From NCBI GenBank assembly GCA_026261815.1, contig JAMPIT010000583.1, positions 62,001-126,000 on the forward strand: DNA of 64,000 nt, read 5' to 3'. The first letter of the stretch is position 1. The number at the start of each line of letters is the position of its first letter. The stretch comes from Monarcha castaneiventris obscurior. Lineage: Eukaryota; Chordata; Aves; Passeriformes; Monarchidae. This document shows, one piece after another, positions 1 to 9,200 of the stretch. The translations under genes and the position numbers were made by a program. Below the pieces are notes generated by a model. That model was given only the letters and a program-made list of their open reading frames with translations, did not search any database and was not told where the DNA came from.

Positions 1-12
1 AGTATTCTTTAG

Positions 13-300
13 ATCAGAGCAACGATCTTATCTAAACCTGAGTCCAGTGGAAATCAAGCGGAAACCAACATGAAGCTGAACTCCCTGATGGTACCAGTTC
101 TTAAAGATGAATTAAATCCTGCTAGGTTGAAAAAAGCCTTTCAGTTGGTACAAGAGTTCAAACCAAATACAGACTGTTATCATTTGCAGTCATCTGGAAA
201 GGAAAATGCTCTTAATGCAATGCCAGTAAAGGATATTCCCTTGAGTTTTCTTGCTCCGAGCTACTGTAGCTTGTTTACATTCCCCAAAGAAACTGTGTGA
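13..300 (+). CDS. possible terminal coding exon of an unidentified gene
   Basis: Bases 1-12 end in TTCTTTAG, a plausible splice acceptor, and the following frame is open for 95 codons to a TGA at 298-300. An internal ATG lies at 70. The translation is mixed and hydrophilic, with Lys/Glu/Leu-rich stretches such as LKKAFQLVQEFKPN and no low complexity, so it looks more protein-like than most ORFs here. No domain, signal peptide or membrane segment is visible and I do not recognise a family. If real it would be the last exon of a rightward gene starting outside the window, with its 3' UTR running on from 301. The alternative is a chance ORF: one of this length is not rare in 64 kb, and the region upstream of the acceptor cannot be seen. 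Confidence 0.2.
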   Translation: MRATILSKPESSGNQAETNMKLNSLMVPVLKDELNPARLKKAFQLVQEFKPNTDCYHLQSSGKENALNAMPVKDIPLSFLAPSYCSLFTFPKETV

Positions 301-1560
301 AATCTTTCACACACTAAGTAAAACCTTCAGAGGAATTTAAGGTAGGATTTAGGCTGTTAGAATATTGTCTGTTTCATAAAACTTAACATTTTAACTGTAA
401 GAACTCCTGGATCCTGCTTCCTTTTTTCCTTCATGTACTAATCACTGCGGGAAGCATTAGACTTCTAAGGCATTTATAGTGGGTAAGCCAAAAGAAAGCT
501 ATCCAGCCGGTCAAGGCATGGAAAATAGTAACAAACACCTGCTGCTTCTACATATGGATAGATTTTTCACTTAAGTGGAAATCACTTAGCTGAAAATCAA
601 AGCACTGGTGGAAAGCGTATGAAAGCAGTTAAAGCCAGGAAAGCTTGTAGGAGTGTTTTATGAGAAAGCATGTAGCTCCAAGTGTTAACTTCCACAGATA
701 AATGTGCAGAATTAGTTAGCTATTTTGTCTCTTTCTTTTGCTAATCAATTTTCCCCACTACCAGCCTATGACAACCAGTAGGCCTGCACATTTATTTCAT
801 ATGGTTAAAGAATGTTTAACCCCCTACTGACCCTCTAGTGTTTGCTCTCCTTCCCTCAAGGCACGGAAGACTTTAAAGTAGAACCCGATGAATGAAAAGA
901 ATCTCTGGGGGGCTTTTGTCATGAAAGCCTGAAAGGGGATCAGAACATGACATGCTGACAGCTGAAGTCAAGAGGAAAATTATGATATAATACAGCGAGT
1001 CAAAAATGTTACATGCCATCGAATCCAAAAGGCAAACAAAGTATATGTATTGCCTTGGTTCTTTTTTGGCTGCTCTTGCTACTGGCAACAGCAAAATCTA
1101 TAGTGGAACCCCTTGAAAAGACAAGGGATGTTCATGGCTGCCTTTTGAGAATAAAGCTGTTGAGCTTCTCTAAAATGGGTGTAATATGTGAATGAGCTTC
1201 TTCCAACCCTTATATTAATCCCTTTTACAGGTCTATGATGGATCTCTGGTTGCTGTTACTGTTATGGGCAGTTTTGTTCAAGCTTTGTTTTCTAACTAGT
1301 TTACTTTGTTTGGAGATTCTGAGGCTTGGGCTTGATAGTTATTAATTTTCCTGTTGTCTTCATTCTGAGCTCTTGAAACAGCCATTACATCAAACGGGGA
1401 GGTATGGATGCATTGCAGCAAAAATAACACATTTTCAGCCCTCCTGTGCTTATTCCTTTTCACTCTGCTCGTCATAGACAGCCACAGCCACAGCTATGCT
1501 CAATAGCTACTGGATGGTGATCCCAAACCCAGACATACTTTCACAAGTGCTATTTTAAAT
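301..1560. other. non-coding stretch, possible 3' UTR
   Basis: I see no gene here, only short ORFs on both strands. The one notable site is an AATAAA at 1150-1155. If the open frame ending at 300 is a real last exon, this stretch could be its 3' UTR; otherwise it is unannotated single-copy sequence. No repeat family is recognised. Confidence 0.4.
1150..1155 (+). terminator. candidate polyadenylation signal
   Basis: A perfect AATAAA hexamer is followed about 25-35 bases later by a GT-rich stretch (GGGTGTAATATGTG), the usual downstream element. It is the first perfect AATAAA after the stop codon at 300, so it would suit a 3' UTR of about 870 bases. The hexamer is common by chance in AT-rich DNA, so this stands or falls with the exon call. 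Confidence 0.2.
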
Positions 1561-1939
1561 CTGTGGCTGACTTAGCATAATTTTAGGAGTCTCCCGAGCT
1601 CCCGACAGGCTTTGCAAGCCACGACAAACGGAGAGGCGATGCTTTGAGTTTCCAAATTATATTACAATGAGCCAATGAGAATTTATTTTGCTTGCAATTC
1701 TGTTAGAGAATTTTCTGTTAGCAGTAGAAGATGTGAGAATAGAGCCTGTATTGGATTATTACCCAGCAGGAGGGTCCGGTCGCAGAGCGAGTCTGTGTGG
1801 CTCCACGGCCACACTGGCTGCCCAGAGCTGGACACGCGAGTGAGGGGCGGGAGGGGGCTGTGGTGTGTGACTGCATCCTTCACACCTGCCCCTTGCAGGG
1901 AACATCCTGTCCTCTCCTGCTGGCAATGCACGGAACTTG

Positions 1940-2123
1940 CCTTTTCCTTTTCCTTTTCCTTTTCCTTTTCCTTTTCCTTTTCCTTTTCCTTTTCCTTTTC
2001 CTTTTCCTTTTCCTTTCCCTTTCCCTTTTCCTTTTCCTTTTCCTTTTCCTTTTCCTTTTCCTTTCCCTTTCCCTTTCCCTTTCCCTTTCCCTTTTTTCCT
2101 TTCCCTTTCCCTTTCCCTTTCCC
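1940..2123 (+). repeat. homopyrimidine hexamer microsatellite (CCTTTT)n/(CCCTTT)n
   Basis: There are 184 consecutive pyrimidines with no purine on the + strand. The left part is nearly pure CCTTTT; from about 2013 CCCTTT units are interspersed and then dominate, with one expanded T run near 2093-2098. Translation yields only Phe/Ser/Pro/Leu or Lys/Glu/Gly repeats, so the ORFs here are artefacts. The mirror-symmetric tract can in principle form intramolecular triplex DNA, and the minus strand carries repeated GGGAAA, which fits the G-quadruplex pattern. Confidence 0.97.
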
Positions 2124-2152
2124 GGCCGTGGCCGTGGCCGTGGCCGTGGCCG
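2124..2152 (+). repeat. (GGCCGT)n short tandem repeat
   Basis: Four perfect GGCCGT units (2124-2147) plus a partial fifth begin at the base where the pyrimidine tract ends. The period is again six, but the unit differs completely in sequence from its neighbour and adds a CpG per copy. Confidence 0.95.
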
Positions 2153-2178
2153 GGAGGGCGGTGCCGTTCTCCCGCTGG

Positions 2179-2193
2179 CCGCCAGGGGGCCCT
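2179..2193 (+). promoter_or_regulatory. candidate CTCF-binding motif
   Basis: CCGCCAGGGGGCCCT matches the vertebrate CTCF core consensus CCASYAGRKGGCRSY at 13 of 15 positions, keeping the AG and GGC core. It sits in a CpG-rich patch between two hexamer repeats. CTCF is the zinc-finger architectural protein that anchors chromatin loops. Occupancy cannot be judged from sequence, and methylation of nearby CpGs would matter. Confidence 0.45.
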
Positions 2194-2272
2194 CTGGGCC
2201 CGGGCAAAGCGCTCATGTCCCGTCAGGCCGGGAGGCTCAAGGCGGCCTAGGCCGGCCTGGGCGCAGCCCCGC

Positions 2273-2302
2273 GGGCACGGGCACGGGCACGGGCACGGGC
2301 AC
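2273..2302 (+). repeat. (GGGCAC)5 tandem repeat
   Basis: Five perfect copies of GGGCAC. This is another hexanucleotide array within about 360 bases, lying in the densest CpG part of the patch. Confidence 0.95.
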
Positions 2303-2440
2303 AGCGCCGCATCCCTGCCCCGGCAGCCCCGCCTGGCCCGCGCCGGGCCCTGCTGCCCTTGGTGCCTGCCCGTGCGAGATGGAGCAATGGACAGCGAGGG
2401 GTGAACCTCCCGGCCTCACGCCGTGCTGAACTGGGAGACT

Positions 2441-3104
2441 CGAACAGCCTTGGTTATGTACATACAGGCATATTCTGCAGGGAAAAAAAACCCACCAAAA
2501 TCAAGCAAAACGGGGCAAGCTTTTCAGTTTTCATTTCTCAGCTGAAAAGAGTCCACGGTTCATCAGGGCTTTGAAATCAGACCTCTGAATTTTCTGGGTG
2601 GAAATGGAAAAAAATTTCATTTCAAAAACTCTTGAAGAGATGATAGATATGTTGTTTAGGAGTAAAATTTAACAACAGTTTTCTAATCTGAGTTGTTTTG
2701 AGAAGCTAGCTGTGTAGTGCAAGATTATAAGCCTGCAATCATCAGGAAGAAAGGGACAGCCAGTACCTGTATTACCCTACAGGCTTAGCTCACACTGACC
2801 CCTCAGTGTAAAGACTAATTACCTCCTCCAGCCACAATGTGCAGTGATGGAGGGAGCTCGTATTCTGCTGATTAGAACTGGTTTATGACACCAGTTTTCA
2901 GTGTGTGCGCAGAGCATGCTTTCAGCTGAGGTGTTAAATGTTTACCAACAAAATTAATGAAAGTTTTAGGAGCTACCAAAGTGAAACAGTTTTCCCCAGT
3001 GTTTCTAAGAGAAATGTCCCCAGAAAATGGAGCAGATGATATTAGCAAATTTGAGTTTGCTAAAATGAGTCCTAAAACTACAGAACTTTTGTGAGTTTCA
3101 ATAT
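2441..3104. other. intergenic sequence, nothing recognised
   Basis: Unique AT-rich sequence after the CpG patch. I see short homopolymer A runs only, with no gene, RNA or repeat family. Confidence 0.5.
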
Positions 3105-3216
3105 TTTGTGCTAAAGATGCCAGGGTTGTAGGCTCAATCCTTGGGCCATCACTTAAGAGCTGGACTTGATGATCCTCATGAGTCACTTCCAACCCAGAAT
3201 ATTCTGTGATTGTGTG
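3105..3216 (+). mobile_element. TguSINE1-like SINE (tRNA-Ile head, CR1 tail), 5' truncated
   Basis: The left part resembles the 3' half of tRNA-Ile: GTGCTAA near the anticodon arm, a B-box-like GGCTCAATCC at 3131-3140, and the acceptor end GGGCCA. It runs directly into a CR1-type 3' end (GAGCTGGACTTGATGATCC, then TTCCAACCCAGAATATTCTG with the ATTCTGTGATT tail). A tRNA-Ile/CR1 chimera of this kind is known as TguSINE1 in zebra finch. No A box is visible upstream, so the copy looks 5' truncated, and several substitutions indicate age. It would have been mobilised in trans by CR1 reverse transcriptase. Alternative: a CR1 fragment with a chance tRNA match, which I consider less likely. Confidence 0.75.
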
Positions 3217-6200
3217 GTTTTGGAATTCTTGACAAACGTGTTATTCCCATATTGGAGATTGTGACAGGTAAATGTGAATCAATCATAAAATACTGGACTG
3301 TAAAACAAACAAACAGTTTTGCAGTGTCCAGAAGACTAAGAGAGCAAAATCAATATGATAATGTTTTAAAGAGTAGCAGAAATGTCCCTGCTAGCTGCTA
3401 ACTATGTGAAGACTTGTCAAATGTGTGGCTGTTTGTATAAGCTCCCAGTGTACCAGGCAGCATTTGCAGTAATTGCAGCAAAATTGTTTGCAGGGCTGTG
3501 TGGGACAAGTCATGGGAACATCTGGCCCTTACTGAGTGAGCCTAAAAGAGTCTCCAAAAGTCCTGAGCCCAAACCTGGTTCTGAGTGAGCCATCAGTCCC
3601 TTTTTCATTCTGGGGCCGTGCTGTGTTCTGTTCAGAGTGCCCAAGGGCATGTGCAGTTTGACCTACAGAGTCCAACCATATCAAATGTGTTTTGGAAGCA
3701 GCGTAAGACTGGCACATTTAAAAGCAAGGTGAACAGTAACTCCAGTTCGGCCCATCCAGTGAAGGTTGGCTGATTAAATGCAATTCTTAATCCATTAAGA
3801 GAGCAGTTTTAATCTGAGAAGTGGAAGTGTTACAAAACAAACAAAAAAACCACACACAAAGATTACAGACAGACATTCTTGACTCAAATACCTCCTTGCT
3901 CCATGGCTTTGGAAGCCATGCGACTCCTCTTCTTTCAGCTGAGAGCTAAGCTGTTCTCAGCAAGAGGATGACAATTTTTGGCTTCTTTTTACCCATTTTT
4001 TGGAGCACAACCGAATGCTCATTTGGGTAATATCCTATCTGTGGAATTCCACTGAGCTCAGTGAAAATAGCTCCCAAGGAGGGGCTGGAGGAGAAGAGCC
4101 TGAAATTTGGATTGAACTGAAGTTGATAAATTGAAAACTTAATATCCACAAAATGTTGGTGGGTTCTGTTTGTGTATCCATAGTTACTCACCACGTATCA
4201 TCCCAGTATCTGCTTTCTAAGTGCAACAAGCAGTAAGAGGAAAAATGTTGTTTTGTCAGAATCTTTGTTGCTTTAGGATACAAAACTCTTTTGAAAATGT
4301 CCCAAGTGGGTAATACAGTGTTTTATACTAGTGCAAGAATTTTGTTCAGATCCCAGCTGTTTAAGGAGATGCTTCAGGAGATCTTTGCAATGACAAGGCC
4401 TGAAGTTAGAAGTGTGGAAATAAGACACAAAGAGACAAATTCTGTTCTGTACTGTTGCTTTTGGTTTTGTCTAAGTATTGTAAGTATTCCAGGTTTTATC
4501 TGGGCTATAACACTGCCCAAAATAGTTTCAAAACAAGCATTTAACTGTGAAAAATGTCTACTCGGTGGGAAAAAAAGTGAGAAATAGGTACAATCATATG
4601 ATTAAAGTTGATCCTTTGGACATATCCAACTCTTACTTTAATTAGTATCAGTCTTCCACTAAATGGGAGCTGTAGAGTGTGTGGAATGTGGAGTTCTCAT
4701 ATAGTGGCAATGTGGAAAATACCATCTTGAGGTTTTTGAAAATTTCCTTTAAATACATTCTAACATTGAATCTAGATATGGCTGACTTCAGATTCTGAAG
4801 AGAGTTGTCATTAATTTCTTCCCTTTGTCATGCATTTCTTCTGTGAATTTGCAGATTCATGGTTTTCACTGAATTGATGTCAAATAAATAAATTTCAGTA
4901 GAATTGGTTTGAAGATCCATGTTAGACTTAAGAATTTTGTCTGCAATTCAGAGGTCAAGGGTAGAATTTTTGAAAAAAATGAAAAATTATACTCCAAGTA
5001 GGTAACATGCTTAACATAAACATTTGTTATGATGAAAGATCCCTAAAAACCTGAAGGTTTATTGAAGTTCTCAAGGCTCACTGGAGCGTAAATTTGTCTT
5101 CTAAAGTGACACTACTTTACATGCTTTTAAGTTTCCTTAATGTCTTAAAGTGGTTCAGCCGTAGCTCAGATTTGATCACATGTAAAGATAAAAAACATAG
5201 GAATGCACAGATACTAATATTTACATTTTTATGTGCAAAGTTCATATAGCTGCAACTGGGTAAGAATGTTAGCATTTTCCCCAGCTTTAGGTAAAAACAC
5301 TGTGATCAAACTGGAGTTAATGGGATCCAGTAGTGGTCAATAGTATTTGATCTTACAATATTTGTTGACAAGATTAAAATATAAATGTATTTATATTAGC
5401 TACAGCTAAGCCAGTTGGTTAAACATGAATTGAGTTGACATTTACTGATATGTTGGGATAGTTGAAGCATAATTTAATCATAACCAAATGCTAAAAATAT
5501 CTACGATCTACCAATATCTGGTCATGTTGCTGAAAAAGTGCATCTAACTGCCTGAAAGGTCTATCACACCATTATGGGGCAGTTGTTCTAAGCAGAGCTA
5601 TGGGTTTCTTGTATTAACATTAAAATGATACTGACAAGTGCTGCTTTCCTTCCAGAATTACTTAATATGTCTCTCCATAACTAGTTGCAGTATATATGAA
5701 TCACATACTTTGGGCTGTAACTTCTGCAGTTGAGGGCATCATCTGTTACATTATCCTTCCTGTTTGAGTGTATTTGGCAAAGAAAAGGAGCACTGCAAGA
5801 AAGAAAGTGATCCATTTTGGGTTTCCACTGCTCTGGCTGCTACTTCAGTTGTATCATTCCCCTTCTGTCAGGTGAGATCATTATTACATGTCCTGGACAG
5901 TTATTCCCATTTGGGGTGTGTAGGTTTTGAAGCAGTCAGAGGTCAGATTTGGTCAGGGTGGGACCCTTTCCAAATTACTCCTGGAAAAGGTGGGACCAGT
6001 TCCTGAAGCAACATTCTGTGAGTGGGAAAAATTATTTGGTGAAAAGCTGTAACATTTCATGGATCTTTTATAAGGCAGCACTATATAGGAAAGCCTGAGA
6101 ACAGTGTGACTGAAAGTGAACAAATATATTAATGAGGATTCATCAAAGTTAGCTCTTCATTTGGAATATTAAGTTGAAGTACATCTGACTTGCTTCTCAA

Positions 6201-9200
6201 TGCAATGATTTTCTGGTGTTGTAATCAGAATTATGATTCCACTATGGAGACTTTTAAATTATTCTTCACCAAATGAGACGAAATCACTGTCCCCAGTCCC
6301 TCATTGAGGAACTTTGGAATCAGCTCAGCTCTGGTTCTGCCTTTGCTCCTGAAAATCCATCTTGATCAGTATCTCAAAGCTTAGTTAGAGTAAATATGAA
6401 ATAACTGGAAGCCAAGTTTAAGGCAATTTATCTTGTTTTGTCTTTATTATTTGCAGGCAAAACTGCTGTGCTTAAGCAGCAAACACCACAGTGGTTAATA
6501 AATGGGAAATGCTTATGTTTAGAACAAGTGCAGAACTATAAATTATGGAGGACACACTTGCCTGTATGAAAGCCCATTTTAAAGGTTTAAGTTTTCTGAA
6601 AGAGGAGAATTACTGCAATAATAACTAAAGTGAGCACACTTGCACCAGAGGCTGGTGGTTCCGAGTAATTGTGTTGTATGTACACTTTAGACATTGACCT
6701 CATGTCTCAGACATTCACTGTGCTGAGAGCTTGGTTGCTTAGCACTGAATGCTAAGTGACATATTAAGTTCAACCAAATGTCAGTCATTGCAATGATGTC
6801 ATGTTGTCCAAAACCCATTAATTACTTTGAAAATTCCCACAGTAACTGAAAATCTCAGATTATCTGCCTGAATTAATGGGAGCCCTGTAATTGAGTGATG
6901 GATACCATGCTGTTATTTTGTACCCTATGCACTTTATATTTTGAATTAAGGTGGCAAATACAGGTTTTGGTCATCTCTAGTCATCTTAGAATCACTGCCA
7001 ATTTTAATATTGTCATTAAGAACAATCCCACTAATAATTAGAAATGTGAAAGGCCATATTCCACATAGTACACCTTAGAAACTAATATCCCTTATGAATG
7101 ATATGCAAAAATTTTGGTGGAATTGCATGCCTGGGAGTTGGACATTCTGTGCCAGAACCTCTCATTACTGTTTTAGCAATGTTCAATTTTCCAAGGGAAA
7201 GAAAATGAGTTAATTTTTAAAATATCACCTACTAATTGCAGTGCCATTTTTCTTTTTTTCTCATCAGATGGGAGTGTATAAAGAAAGGAAGTTTTGAAGG
7301 CTGTTGGTGCACTGAGTTACCAGGTTGTAAGTAAATTCCAGAGCAATGCATGTGAGTGCTTGGGGCTCCATGCTTTTGTCAGCCAGGGCTGGGAGGTGCT
7401 CTCTTAGTGACAGGCAGTTACAGGATGCAGGATGCTGTGCCCACTGCAGACCCTCTCCAGGCTCCTGGGACAGATGGGCAGAGCCCTGTTTGGTGCCCCC
7501 ATCCAGTCTCCCCTTCTCCTCTTGCTCACAAGTTATCAGTGGTTACTGTATTTTATGTGTCTGGGTTCAGAGCTGCTGTATTTTATAAGCTAACACCTAC
7601 AGCAGGAGAAAAATACCCTCCAAATTCATTTTACAAGACTTGAGGAAATGTTTTCTGGTGGATAATATTCCAGACAAAGCCTGTCTCTTGGTGAATGGAA
7701 ACTTCACAAACACTTTGCAGTCTTCTTGATTTCTGAAACAAGGCCTTGGTGAGATTTTTGTTTCATTTTAATGGATTCATCATGAGTAGGTTGCCACTGT
7801 GACCCAATATTCAATATTCAGAATCAGGTTATGTTAGTTAAAGTTCTTCCTAATGTGGCTTGACATATTTGACTCGTAGGAAGCAGGTATGAGAAAGAAG
7901 GAAAGAAATATTAACTAAATTCTGTTCAGACTTTTTATGATTTATGATCAGGCCAACTTTCTGCTGGTAAAAAAATATGGAATTGTCTGGTCTCACCCAG
8001 ATTGCACTGAAGAGAGACATGTCTGAAGCTGCTGGAGAGGAAATCCTGATTCACAGGATGGTGGAATTAAACATATCTGCACTTTCTCTTTATTAAAAAG
8101 ATACATAGTCATAAAAGCAATTTTCTTGGTTTGCCACTGTACATCGTGGCAGCAAAAGATGACTCAGTGCTGCTTTGGTTATGTTTTTAATTTGCCTTTG
8201 TTTCATTCTGTTATTCCTCACATGTGTACAAGGCATGTTCAAACAGAAAGCTCAGAAAGTGGCTAACTTATGATGCAGTCAGCAGGCTTTGGAAGCAAAT
8301 TTCTAGATACCTTATTCCTTGCGGTGCCCCTCAGTAGGATACAGAGTATTTTTTTATTTATACCATCAACTTTTATCTTACAAAAAATTATGAATTCAGC
8401 ATTTTCCCGGATGTCTTTATTTATCTCTAAATACCATGATTGTGTATTGTGGGGAATGTTAGATCTCATTCAAGTTAAAGTAGAACTTTATTTTTCAGTC
8501 TTTCCTTTGAGAAAGTGTGTGTCCTTAAAAAAAACAACAAAAAGAGAGGTTTATTGGAGTCAGACAGTCTTACATAGCTTATATAGAGCATAAACAAAAT
8601 AGTGTATTAGATCTAAAACATGAAACATGATCAATATGAAAAAGAACTCTAAACTCCAGGATATACTGAATAAAAATGCAAGCACAAGCAGTGGTTGGCT
8701 GTCTAAAAAGTGGGACTACTGAATGTGCAGTGAAGTTCCTCAGGCATCATAAAACCCAAATTCAGTTTACCAAAGCTGAACTAAATATTTTGGAATCCGT
8801 GGGGTGATTTTGGCATTTTTCCAGCCAAGGACTGGTCAGCAGGATCTATTTTGGGGATGAGGAATGCCCCAAAGTGCTGAATGCGGGAGTTAGGGCCACT
8901 GGGGCATATCGTTATCCATTTCCCACTGCAGCAGGGACTGACTGTGTAATTGCCTTCCTAGACTGGGGAACCAACAGGCCTTGCAGAAACCTGGCTGTCC
9001 AAGCCATCTCCTGCTTTTAGCAAGCTCATTTATTTGCAGCATTTTGCTAACGTTGCCGTTTAAACTGCCTAAGAGCCAAACCCATTGTGACTTGCCCCTC
9101 CCCAAAGGGATATCTCCTTTCCTAGTGTGCTAACTCTGGAAATGCAGTAGAAGAATGCAATATCCTTGAAATTGCACTTCTCTGCCAGGAAAATCAGATT

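Larger units (their letters stand above)
1600..2440. other. CpG-rich patch without a visible gene
   Basis: This is one of only four CpG-dense places in an otherwise CpG-poor window. CpGs occur at about 1590-1640, 1775-1840 and very densely from 2120 to 2420. The patch includes a long pyrimidine tract and two GC-rich hexamer repeats (separate entries). It could be an orphan CpG island, an alternative promoter, or GC-rich satellite-like DNA. No convincing coding exon or splice site is seen; the long ORFs crossing it are products of the repeats. Confidence 0.55.

Noticed and set aside
1190..1215. CTTCTTCCAACCC resembling a CR1 terminus
   Set aside because: The preceding CR1 phrase GGACTNGATGAT and the terminal ATTCTATGATT repeat are both absent.
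1675..2429. Overlapping ORFs of 155-210 codons on both strands
   Set aside because: They exist because the hexamer repeat contains no stop codon in any frame; the products are Phe/Ser/Pro/Leu or Lys/Glu/Gly repeats.
3131..3148. B-box and tRNA acceptor-like sequence suggesting a tRNA gene
   Set aside because: There is no 5' half, no A box and no cloverleaf. It continues into a CR1 tail, so it is part of a SINE.
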